Shown in pieces: positions 25,208 through 32,890 of a stretch of DNA of 34,924 nt (positions are counted from its first letter, which is position 1; the number at the start of each line of letters is the position of its first letter). The stretch is from Anaerolineae bacterium (GTDB lineage Bacteria > Chloroflexota > Anaerolineae > B4-G1 > SLSP01), in NCBI GenBank assembly GCA_016931315.1, contig JAFGFB010000003.1, positions 1 through 34,924 on the forward strand, read 5' to 3'. Both the position numbers and the translations under genes were made by a program. Under the pieces are notes generated by a model. The model was not told where the DNA came from, ran no database searches, and saw only the letters and a program-made list of their open reading frames with translations.

Positions 25208-25879
25208 TTATGCAGGCACAACAGGCATCCGCCCGATGCGAAACATACAGGCAGGATCACCCAACCCCATACACGTCACTTCCTCAACTGGGAAAGACCG
25301 TCCGCCGCTAGCCCAATACAACGTTTCCGTAAGAAGCCCTGTCACCAAAGAGCAAACTGGATAGGTTGTCTGCAAACCCCAACAGATAGCGCAGCGTTCC
25401 ATAATCCACAGATAACACTCCGGTGTTTCCGCCAGGCGCACGCGCTGATCAGAATAACGATTCAGAATCTCCGCGAGCACTTCCATACTCAGGCGCACTC
25501 GAAAAGAAAGGGGCAGAATACGAAAAGCCACATCCGCAACGCTCAGCAAGCCCCCAAAATCCTTGATGCCATAGCGGAAAAGGGCATGCCCCGAGCGCAG
25601 GGAGAGTTGCTGCCCACTGCGCACGCCATACATCTCATCAATTGCGGCAGTCAGTTGCGCGATTGCCGAAAACGGGAGTGCCGGTTCAAAATTCGGCGGT
25701 AACGTTTGATCCGCCAACTCGGGTAGCCGGGCCAGGGTCAACACTGCTCGCAGGCTATTGGCTCCCAGCACATCTTCCAACGAGAGCAGCAGGATACGCA
25801 CAAGTTTATTGGGAAAATACCCCTCCTCGTGCGCAGCATGCGCCGCGACCCCATCTTCAAGCCGCTGCGCCGTGCTCAC
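25208..25879 (-). CDS. V4R (4-vinyl-reductase, BchJ-like) domain protein
   Basis: The 223-residue protein starts with GTG and overlaps the hydrolase stop by four bases (GTGA). The N-terminal region is helical. The C-terminal part (about 120-216) is a V4R domain with six Cys: Cys155, Cys163 and Cys166 (RCAICWG), Cys176 (PVCSLVTG), Cys203 and Cys211 (TCMGLGDPACMFRIG). V4R domains bind small hydrophobic ligands and often a metal. They occur in BchJ of phototrophs, in regulators such as XylR/DmpR, and in archaeal regulators. No photosynthesis gene is visible here, so a sensor or small-molecule-binding role is more likely than bacteriochlorophyll reduction. It is in the same tight cluster as the AAR-like gene. 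Confidence 0.85.
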   Translation of the reverse strand: MSTAQRLEDGVAAHAAHEEGYFPNKLVRILLLSLEDVLGANSLRAVLTLARLPELADQTLPPNFEPALPFSAIAQLTAAIDEMYGVRSGQQLSLRSGHALFRYGIKDFGGLLSVADVAFRILPLSFRVRLSMEVLAEILNRYSDQRVRLAETPECYLWIMERCAICWGLQTTYPVCSLVTGLLTETLYWASGGRSFPVEEVTCMGLGDPACMFRIGRMPVVPA

Positions 25880-26661
25880 TGCAATTCCAGAAAATCCCGC
25901 ACAACTTGATTGAAATGGTCTTTTTCGTCCAACATGGGGAAATGCGCCGAACCATCAAAATAGTGGAGTAGAGCATTTTTTACACCGGCTTGCAATACGC
26001 GGCCCTGTTTGGGGTCCACGATATTGTCCTTCTTGCCGTAAACTCCCATGGCTGGAATGCGCAATTCGTGCAGGTGCGGGCGCAAGTCAGTGAAGCGCAA
26101 ATCCCGAATACTGTTTGAAAAAGAATCCATCGTGGTGCTGGACAAATCCTTTTGAAACATTTCGTACCACGTACGCCAATCCCGCGCATAAAACCGCGAG
26201 GCAATCCGCATACCAAAGGCAAAAATCCGCGGGAAACGATACAGCAGCGCAGCAATCTGGCGGTTACCCGCCAGTTTGAGAGGAAAAGCCAAGCCGGAAC
26301 CAACAATGGGGGACCCGACTACCGCGACGCGCGAAACGCGTTGGGGATACATCAAAGCCAGGCTCAACGATACCGTCCCCCCCATAGAGTGCCCCATTAC
26401 GGGCGCCTTTTCCAGCCCCAAACGCTCCATGAACTGGTTCACCATCTCCACGTACTCCACGACCGAAAAAGCGCCGTGTTTAGCGGATTCACCAAAGCCC
26501 CAAAAATCGAGAGCATAGGCCTTGTATTTGGGCGCCAATAGTTGCATGGTAGGTAGCCAATAGCTCCACGAACCCAACCAACAATGCAGCAAGATAACAG
26601 GCTTGCCGCGCCCAATGGCTTCGTAGTGCACAATTCCACGATCCGTAACAATGGCTACCAT
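25876..26661 (-). CDS. Alpha/beta-hydrolase-fold enzyme
   Basis: Taking the ATG at 26661 gives 261 residues, matching the 262 of its paralog at 16,257-17,045; the frame is open for 17 more codons back to a TTG. The nucleophile elbow GHSMGG (90-95, Ser92) is intact, LDFWGFGESA follows strand 3, and the acid (KKDNIVDP) and His (GSAHFPMLDE) regions are present. The usual oxyanion HG is HC (Cys27, codon TGT), which is unusual. Substrates could be esters, lactones or acyl groups; the sequence does not decide. It overlaps the V4R gene by four bases and would be the first gene of the long minus-strand cluster. The start codon has only a weak upstream ribosome site. Confidence 0.88.
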   Translation of the reverse strand: MVAIVTDRGIVHYEAIGRGKPVILLHCWLGSWSYWLPTMQLLAPKYKAYALDFWGFGESAKHGAFSVVEYVEMVNQFMERLGLEKAPVMGHSMGGTVSLSLALMYPQRVSRVAVVGSPIVGSGLAFPLKLAGNRQIAALLYRFPRIFAFGMRIASRFYARDWRTWYEMFQKDLSSTTMDSFSNSIRDLRFTDLRPHLHELRIPAMGVYGKKDNIVDPKQGRVLQAGVKNALLHYFDGSAHFPMLDEKDHFNQVVRDFLELQ

Positions 26662-26753
26662 AACACCAGTCCCAGCCCTCTTTTCCACCTCTATAATAAC
26701 ATACCTGAACAATCTGCGAGGAAAAGGGCTGTTGCGGTTCAGTTAAAAAATGG

Positions 26754-27293
26754 TTACTCTCCGCTTTGATCCATCACTTCAAGGATGGAATACAATAACT
26801 CCAACAGTACCTGCTTCACGCTTTCACGATTACGCGCCACACAAGGCACCACCTTGATTCCAGGCTCGATCTTGAGCACAATGCGCAGGTCGTCGGGAGG
26901 CCAGGCATCTTTCATATCCTGCTTGTTGGCAGCCACGATATAAGGCACGGGAGAATAGGCGCGGAAGGTATCCAAAATACGCTGCGCCTCGCGAAAGGTC
27001 TCTGGGCGAGTGCTATCAACCATCACCACAAAGCCCAACATACCCTCGGAGAGAATTTCCCACATAAAATCGAAACGCCGTTGCCCTGGTGTGCCAAAGA
27101 GATAGAGAATCAGTTCGTCATCAATCGTGATACGACCAAAGTCCATTGCCACTGTAGTGGCTTCCTTGATGCGCTCAGCGCGGCTTGAGATTTTCTTCTC
27201 AGTTGAAACCACATCAATTTCGCTGACGCTCTGGATAAACTCCGTCTTGCCAGAGGAGAAGGGACCTGTCACAACGATTTTTAAGGTCTGCAT
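26754..27293 (-). CDS. MglA/Ras-like small GTPase
   Basis: The 179-residue GTPase has a P-loop GPFSSGKT (10-17), a switch II region FGTPGQRRF (66-74) and an NKQD base-recognition motif (123-126). MVDSTRPETF lies where Ras proteins have the beta-4 region. Bacterial proteins of this type, related to MglA, act as nucleotide-controlled switches for polarity, motility or other signalling. The start lies three bases after the DUF4388 gene stop, a pairing common in several phyla. No Roadblock/MglB activator gene is seen next to it. A T-run follows the stop codon but without a clear hairpin. Confidence 0.93.
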   Translation of the reverse strand: MQTLKIVVTGPFSSGKTEFIQSVSEIDVVSTEKKISSRAERIKEATTVAMDFGRITIDDELILYLFGTPGQRRFDFMWEILSEGMLGFVVMVDSTRPETFREAQRILDTFRAYSPVPYIVAANKQDMKDAWPPDDLRIVLKIEPGIKVVPCVARNRESVKQVLLELLYSILEVMDQSGE

Positions 27294-27296
27294 GAG

Positions 27297-28151
27297 TTAG
27301 AGCTCCCGGATGCGGTCAATCAACTTATGAATCAGACCACGTTTAACATCGGGACGACGCACCGTCGCATCCACGCGCTCTCTTTCCGCAGTCTTGGTGC
27401 TCCGTGGTTCACCCACTGAGGCATCGGTCACCTGCCGTGGCGGACGGATAATCTCTACCAGGCCCGCTTGCAACAATCCATAAACAATCTTGCGAATCTG
27501 AAATTCGCTCATATTGTTATTCTGTGCAATTTGTTGGATAGTATTGCGGGGATTCACGAAGGAAATCACGCGCCACTCCTCAACCGTCAGATTCACATCG
27601 CGGAGGGGCGTATTCGGTTTCTCGGCAAACTTAAGCGCGACATCAAGCGAAGGTAATTCATCTTGCAGGCGTTCCCACTCCTTGAGTCGCCGGCTTCCTT
27701 CCATGATCACGTTCTCCAACGCAATCGAGGTAACCAGCTTACCCTGAATCGGCAACTCTGCCGGTTCAAAACGGAATGTTCCGGTATTCCAGGAGAACAC
27801 CCGATAGACGAGGTTGACAATGTGCTGACGCACAATCTGCACTATTTCTTGTTGTTGAATGTGCCCCGATTGAATAAGCATCATTGCCACATCTCGGTCA
27901 GGCTTACCTGCCGCATTCGCCGTAATGACACGCACCTGCTCAGCAGTCAATTTGCCCGCTTGTTGCAACAAAGGCAACAGCGATATTTCCTTCCCATCGG
28001 CAGCTGCATATACCAGCGCGCCCTCACGGAAGCACAGATAGGCTTTGTTTTGTGAACCTTCAAGATAAAGTGTCCCGGTCTTGCGAGCCAGATTGATCAG
28101 GTTCAGCAGTTGCGTGATGCCGAAATCCTTCAAATTGCCTTTTAGCGCCAT
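27297..28151 (-). CDS. DUF4388 (PATAN-type) protein with C-terminal winged-helix region
   Basis: The 284-residue protein opens with MALKGNLKDFGITQLLNLIN and ARKTGTLYLEGS, a characteristic DUF4388 start, with CFREGALVYA following. A second block at about 110-150 (VYRVFSWNTGTFRFEPAELP) is also typical. Residues about 180-240 resemble a winged helix (TIQQIAQNNNMSEFQIRKIV). A basic tail of about 40 residues ends the protein. DUF4388 domains occur in signalling proteins, often beside MglA-like GTPases, and are thought to mediate protein interactions. The ATG at 28151 has AAGGA nine bases upstream and the promoter at 28,211-28,238. It forms a two-gene unit with the GTPase. Confidence 0.9.
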   Translation of the reverse strand: MALKGNLKDFGITQLLNLINLARKTGTLYLEGSQNKAYLCFREGALVYAAADGKEISLLPLLQQAGKLTAEQVRVITANAAGKPDRDVAMMLIQSGHIQQQEIVQIVRQHIVNLVYRVFSWNTGTFRFEPAELPIQGKLVTSIALENVIMEGSRRLKEWERLQDELPSLDVALKFAEKPNTPLRDVNLTVEEWRVISFVNPRNTIQQIAQNNNMSEFQIRKIVYGLLQAGLVEIIRPPRQVTDASVGEPRSTKTAERERVDATVRRPDVKRGLIHKLIDRIREL

Positions 28152-28210
28152 TTATGCCGTCCTTACACAATCTTCAACATAACAGTAAAATCGAGAATGG
28201 TCATATATCC

Positions 28211-28238
28211 ATTATAACTTGCTTCTAATAGTCAGCAA
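28211..28238 (-). promoter_or_regulatory. Promoter of the DUF4388-GTPase operon
   Basis: On the minus strand TATAAT (28211-28216) is preceded 16 bases earlier by TTGCTG (28233-28238), predicting a leader of about 50 bases. The rest of the gap (28,239-28,406) shows no supported gene. Confidence 0.6.
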
Positions 28239-28406
28239 ATCCCAGATTCAGGGGCAATTGTTTGGCGTTCTCCTCACTTGCGATGACAAAAGACAACCAA
28301 AGTCGCAATTTCTGAGAGTGTTTTTGGTTACTGCGCTAAACACCATACTCGGCGCCGCGGCAACCCCAAACACTTCTATCCTGGCTCTCCAGTTCCCAAT
28401 GCGCAC

Positions 28407-30233
28407 CTACCCAGATTTCAGCGTGCGCGCCTGAACGAGAAGTTCCTCTGCCCCCTGGAGCGCGGCGACACCTTGCGTACCCAACATCTGTGCCAGTTCG
28501 TCCAAGCGAGAGCCGGATTCCAAGCGCTGCACCGAAGCTACCGTACGGCCATCCGTTACCGTTTTCTCCACCCCATAGTGAACGTCGCCAAACGCCGCTA
28601 GTTGCGGCAAATGCGTGATACACAATACCTGATGACCCGGTTGCCCCGTGCCTTCAGTTTCCAGAAGTGAGGTTTGCGTCAGGCGCCATAGTTTGGCGCC
28701 CACCACTGTGCCCACACGCCCCCCGATACCCTGATCAATTTCGTCAAAGATCAACGTCGGGGTACGATCGGCACGCGAAAGCACTGTTTTGAGCGCCAGC
28801 ATCAAGCGCGCCGTCTCACCACCTGAAGCGATTCGCGCCAACGGCTTGAATCCCTCTCCCACGTTGGGGGCAATCAGGAATTCCACGTGATCCACACCGG
28901 TGCTGTCAAATGCGGCACGAGACACCCGCTCAGAGATTTGCAGCTCCGCCTCCCCTACCGTCAGCCAGACCTCCGCGGGTTGAGCCAGTTCTACCGGCAA
29001 ACCGGAGGCATCCGACTCCCACCGGAATGACACCCCAAAACGGGTCCCCGCCATCCGCAAATCTTCCAGCTCAACTTCAACCCCTGCCGCCAAACGCGCG
29101 GCAGATTCCCGCCGCGCCGTGGAAAGGTCAGCGCACAGCCGTCCAGCGACCTCGCTGGATGTTGCCGCTTCCTCCTCCAAAGCCATGATGCGCTCATCAC
29201 TGTGCTCCAAAAGCTCCAACTCCGCGGCGATTTTGGCGGCATAGGCCAAAATCTCATGAATCTCGCCGCCGTATTTGCGTTGTAGTCCATGAATCAAAGC
29301 CAGGCGCTCTTCCACTTGCTGCAAACGACGGGGATTGAACTCAATCTGGCTCAAATACTCGCGCAGAAAACCTGCCAGGTCTTCAATCTGATAGACGGCT
29401 TCTAACCAGGCGGTCTCTTTTGCGCCAAGCGAGGGGTCTACACGAACCAGCGTCGTCATCTCACGCTGCCCTTTTCCCAACAAATCCAGCACGGCAGGTG
29501 ACTCTTCTGTGCCCTCCTCAAGCAGCGTCAGCAATGTTGAGGTCAGTGAAGCGAGTTGCTCAGCATTTGCGAGGCGAGTGCGCTCAGCATTCAGCTCTGC
29601 CTCCTCATGCGGACGCAACGCAGCCGTGTTAATCTCCTGTAACTGAAATCGCAGCAAATCCTGGCGTTGCATGCGCGTGCGTTCATCCTGCTGTAGAGCA
29701 TGCAGCTCCCGCCGCACCGTTTGCAGATGACGCACGGCTTCCGCCACCTGCCCGCGCAATTCCCCGAGATCGGCAAAGCGATCTAGCAAGTTAACATGTT
29801 CCGCTACGCGCAACAGGCTCAAATGCTCACTCTGCCCGTGAATATCCACCAGGCCCTCGCCAATCTGCCGCAAGAGTGCGACCGAAACGACCGTCCCATT
29901 CACGCGGGCCACAGAGCGCCCCGTCTCACGCAGCTCACGACTCAACCACAGCACATCAGGCGCCTCAGATTCCAGACCTTCCCGCGCTAGCAACGGCGCC
30001 AGGAAAGCCTGCTGCCCCACATCGAGCACGAACATCCCCTCGACAAGGGCACGCGACGTTCCCTCACGGACAGCGGTTACATCGGCGCGTCCACCGAGCA
30101 ATAAAATCACCGCGTCAATCAGGATGGATTTACCGGCGCCCGTTTCTCCAGTGAGAATATTGAATCCAGGCTCCAGGCTCAGATGCAGCTCATCAATAAT
30201 CGCAAAATCACGAATATGCAGTTCCCTTAACAC
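28407..30233 (-). CDS. recN: DNA repair protein RecN
   Basis: The 608-residue SMC-like ATPase starts at a GTG at 30233. MLRELHIRDFAIIDE and a Walker A box LTGETGAGKS (27-36) open the N-terminal head half. A coiled-coil middle (about 160-400) follows, then the ABC-type signature region LARIASGGETARLMLALK, a Walker B strand TLIFDEIDQGIGG and CITHLPQLAAFGD. RecN acts in double-strand break repair by holding DNA ends together. The length is normal for the family (about 550-610). It lies divergently to the mevalonate operon. No T-rich hairpin terminator was seen after the stop. Confidence 0.97.
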   Translation of the reverse strand: MLRELHIRDFAIIDELHLSLEPGFNILTGETGAGKSILIDAVILLLGGRADVTAVREGTSRALVEGMFVLDVGQQAFLAPLLAREGLESEAPDVLWLSRELRETGRSVARVNGTVVSVALLRQIGEGLVDIHGQSEHLSLLRVAEHVNLLDRFADLGELRGQVAEAVRHLQTVRRELHALQQDERTRMQRQDLLRFQLQEINTAALRPHEEAELNAERTRLANAEQLASLTSTLLTLLEEGTEESPAVLDLLGKGQREMTTLVRVDPSLGAKETAWLEAVYQIEDLAGFLREYLSQIEFNPRRLQQVEERLALIHGLQRKYGGEIHEILAYAAKIAAELELLEHSDERIMALEEEAATSSEVAGRLCADLSTARRESAARLAAGVEVELEDLRMAGTRFGVSFRWESDASGLPVELAQPAEVWLTVGEAELQISERVSRAAFDSTGVDHVEFLIAPNVGEGFKPLARIASGGETARLMLALKTVLSRADRTPTLIFDEIDQGIGGRVGTVVGAKLWRLTQTSLLETEGTGQPGHQVLCITHLPQLAAFGDVHYGVEKTVTDGRTVASVQRLESGSRLDELAQMLGTQGVAALQGAEELLVQARTLKSG

Positions 30234-30318
30234 GCCCAGTCCTCACACAACAAAGTGGGCATCCCTGTTCTAATGGAAGCTCCCATCTGCACCGAGATGC
30301 CAACAGCACCACACTCTC

Positions 30319-30363
30319 CTCACAATGTGAGAAAAGGATATACCAAATCGGTGTATAAGGCAA
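30319..30363 (-). promoter_or_regulatory. Possible recN promoter and palindromic operator
   Basis: On the minus strand TATATC (30337-30342) follows TTGCCT (30358-30363) at a short spacing of 15. Just downstream lies a perfect palindrome CTCACA-A-TGTGAG (30319-30331), where a repressor could cover the start site. recN is an SOS gene in many bacteria, but this palindrome is not a known LexA box to me. Confidence 0.4.
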
Positions 30364-30461
30364 GTGGTAAGTGTTTAGTGTTTTTGTTGGTATTCTTCGG
30401 CGCTCTAAACGTGCCCAAGACCAGAAGAATATAACGCGGAAAGGCTTTGGAGGTTGTCTGA

Positions 30462-30491
30462 TAGCTTTTGAAAGCTACTTTGTGCTAAGAT
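30462..30491 (+). promoter_or_regulatory. Candidate mevalonate-operon promoter with palindrome
   Basis: An extended -10 (TGC then TAAGAT, 30483-30491) lies 33 bases before the HMG-CoA reductase start. The -35 position is occupied by TAGCTTT-TG-AAAGCTA (30462-30477), a perfect 16-base inverted repeat that could be an operator or activator site. The -35 hexamer itself is poor. Confidence 0.45.
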
Positions 30492-30523
30492 GTAACCGTT
30501 AAAATGTATGAAATTGGAGACCT

Positions 30524-31807
30524 ATGCCCGAGGAGCGAAGTTCTCGCATTGCGGGATTCTATAATTTAGATTTCAATGCACGCCTGCGACTGCTCACTGA
30601 GTGGGCGGCGCTGAACGCCGAAGAGCAAGCAAAGCTCTCCGGCGCTTTGGGTTTGAATGTCGAGCGCGGCACGCACATGATTGAGAACGTTGCCGGCGTG
30701 TATGGCTTACCGCTGGGCATCGCTACCAACTTCAAAGTGAATGGACGCGACGTGCTGGTTCCGATGGTCATCGAGGAACCCTCAGTGGTTGCTGGTGCTT
30801 CGCTGGCGGCAAAACTGGCGCGCGCAGGAGGCGGCTTCAGCGCGAGCGCCGACTCACCGGTCATGATTGGGCAGCTGCAAGTAGTGGACCTGGATGACCT
30901 GGAAGTGGCACGCGCGCAAATCCTGGAGGAGAAGGAGACACTCCTTGCGTTGGCACATGCGGTGGACCCGGTATTGGTCCGGTTGGGTGGTGGCGCGCGG
31001 AATTTGGAGGTACGCCTGCTGCCTGATACTGCGGTCGGTCCCATGCTTATCCTGCACTTGCTCTACGATGTCCGCGACGCGATGGGCGCCAATGCTATCA
31101 ACACCGCCTGCGAACGCCTCGCGCCGGAAGTCGAGCGACTCACAGGGGGCAGGGTCTTCCTGCGCATTCTCAGCAATCTGGCGGACCAGCGCTTGGCGCG
31201 CGCCGAGGTCAGCATTCCAGAAAGTGCGTTAGCCTTCAATGATTTCACCGGTGAATCTGTCGCTGCGGGCATCGAGAAGGCCTGGGCTTTTGCTGCCGCG
31301 GACCCCTATCGCGCCACAACCCACAACAAAGGTATTATGAACGGCATTGATGCCGTGGTGCTGGCCACAGGCAATGACTGGCGCGCCATCGAAGCCGGAG
31401 CGCATGCCTATGCCGCCCGTGATGGGCGCTACACCAGCCTGAGCACCTGGCGGCGCAATGGACAGGGCCATCTCAACGGCAATTTAGAGCTGCCCCTGGC
31501 GCTGGGCATTATTGGAGGGGCAACCCGCGTTCACCCCACAGCACAAGTGGCGCTCAAGATTCTAGGTGTGCAAACAGCCCGCGAATTGGCGGAGATCGTT
31601 GCAAGCGTAGGCCTGGCGCAAAATCTCGCCGCCATCCGCGCCCTGGCAACGGAGGGCATTCAGAAGGGGCACATGGGACTCCATGCTCGTCAGGTTGCCA
31701 TGGCGGCTGGCGCCACGGGTGAAGCCATCGAATGCATCGCACAGACAATGATCGCTGAAGGCGTCATCCGACTGGATCGCGCCGCTGCACTATTGAAGCT
31801 TTTATAG
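30524..31807 (+). CDS. mvaA: Class II HMG-CoA reductase
   Basis: The 427-residue enzyme carries the class II signature ENVAGVYGLPLGIATNF (54-70) and the catalytic residues Glu84 or Glu85 (IEEPSVV), Lys269 (HNKGIMNG), Asp285 (GNDWRA) and His387 (GLHARQ). DAMGAN (185-190) contributes to coenzyme binding. Reductases of this class interconvert HMG-CoA and mevalonate. Because HMG-CoA synthase and thiolase genes follow in the same operon, synthesis of mevalonate for isoprenoids is the likely direction. GGAG lies five bases before the ATG. The next gene starts nine bases after the stop. The class is bacterial while the following three genes are of archaeal type, so the operon is mixed. NADH versus NADPH use cannot be told. 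Confidence 0.96.
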   Translation: MPEERSSRIAGFYNLDFNARLRLLTEWAALNAEEQAKLSGALGLNVERGTHMIENVAGVYGLPLGIATNFKVNGRDVLVPMVIEEPSVVAGASLAAKLARAGGGFSASADSPVMIGQLQVVDLDDLEVARAQILEEKETLLALAHAVDPVLVRLGGGARNLEVRLLPDTAVGPMLILHLLYDVRDAMGANAINTACERLAPEVERLTGGRVFLRILSNLADQRLARAEVSIPESALAFNDFTGESVAAGIEKAWAFAAADPYRATTHNKGIMNGIDAVVLATGNDWRAIEAGAHAYAARDGRYTSLSTWRRNGQGHLNGNLELPLALGIIGGATRVHPTAQVALKILGVQTARELAEIVASVGLAQNLAAIRALATEGIQKGHMGLHARQVAMAAGATGEAIECIAQTMIAEGVIRLDRAAALLKLL

Positions 31808-31816
31808 GAGGCAACT

Positions 31817-32881
31817 GTGGCAGAACGCTGGACCATGCATCCACAACGCCCGGTCGGCATTATTGGTTATGGCTCTTATGTACCAATGTATCGCCTGCCC
31901 AATACGGAAATCAGCCGCATTTGGGGCAGTGGCGATGAGGGCGGCCCAATCAAGGAAAAAGCCGTCGCCGGATTGGATGAAGATACCATTACCATCTCTA
32001 TCGAAGCCGCACGCAACGCGCTAAGCCGGGCAGGCATTGACCCGGAAGACATCCGCGCAGTTTGGGTAGGCAGCGAATCGCACCCGTACGCGGTTAAGCC
32101 CAGCTCAACCGTGGTCGCGGAAGCCATTGGCACGTCACCCTTTCACCTGGCGGCGGATCTGGAATTCGCCTGCAAAGCCGGCACCGAAGCCTTACAAGCC
32201 GCTATCGGATTGGTGGGCGCGGGTATGGCGGAGTATGCCATGGCTATCGGCGCGGATACGGCGCAGGGGCGCCCTGGTGACGCACTGGAATATACCGCAG
32301 CCTGTGGCGGCACGGCCTTCATTGTCGGACCGGCTGAAGAGGCGCTCGCGATACTGCGCGGTTCGCTCTCTTTTGTGAGCGACACGCCCGACTTCTGGCG
32401 CCGGGCCTATCAACACTACCCCAGCCATGGAGGACGCTTCACAGGCGAACCCGCTTACTTCCACCACATTCAATCAGCAGCAGATGCGCTCATGGGCGAA
32501 ATGGGCCTGGAAGCCAAAGATTTCACGTATGCGATTTTCCACCAACCCAACGTCAAATTCCCGCAGCGGGTAGGCAAACGCCTGGGCTTTACCAAAGAAC
32601 AACTTGAGCCAGGCCTGATCAGTAACATCATTGGCAATACGTATGCCGGTGCGGCGATAACGGGCTTCTCAGCCACCCTCGATATCGCCAAGCCGGGAGA
32701 CCGCATACTGATGGTCAGTTTCGGTTCTGGAGCAGGTTCCGACGCCTCCGTATGGGAAGTCACCGAAGCTCTGGAAGAACGGCGGCACAAAGCCCCGCTT
32801 GTCGCGGATTATATCGCCCGGCGGGTCGAAATTGACTACGGGCTGTACGTCCGTTATCGCAGCAAGATATTGGTGAAGTAG
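31817..32881 (+). CDS. Archaeal-type HMG-CoA synthase
   Basis: The 354-residue thiolase-fold enzyme starts at a GTG with AGGAGG six bases upstream. It begins [17 protein letters not shown] as archaeal HMG-CoA synthases do. The catalytic Cys119 ([12 protein letters not shown]), His242 ([11 protein letters not shown]) and a candidate Glu87 ([13 protein letters not shown]) are present. The enzyme condenses acetoacetyl-CoA with acetyl-CoA to HMG-CoA. It is about 350 residues, shorter than eukaryotic or Gram-positive MvaS (about 390-520), and lacks their sequence pattern. Its operon with an archaeal-type thiolase and a DUF35 protein matches archaeal gene order, where the three form a channeling complex. 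Confidence 0.94.
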   Translation: MAERWTMHPQRPVGIIGYGSYVPMYRLPNTEISRIWGSGDEGGPIKEKAVAGLDEDTITISIEAARNALSRAGIDPEDIRAVWVGSESHPYAVKPSSTVVAEAIGTSPFHLAADLEFACKAGTEALQAAIGLVGAGMAEYAMAIGADTAQGRPGDALEYTAACGGTAFIVGPAEEALAILRGSLSFVSDTPDFWRRAYQHYPSHGGRFTGEPAYFHHIQSAADALMGEMGLEAKDFTYAIFHQPNVKFPQRVGKRLGFTKEQLEPGLISNIIGNTYAGAAITGFSATLDIAKPGDRILMVSFGSGAGSDASVWEVTEALEERRHKAPLVADYIARRVEIDYGLYVRYRSKILVK

Positions 32882-32890
32882 GAGGCATAG

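Noticed and set aside
28219-28434. Plus-strand frame of 71 codons in the recN-DUF4388 gap
   Set aside because: It has no ribosome site or conserved look and overlaps the DUF4388 promoter and the end of recN.
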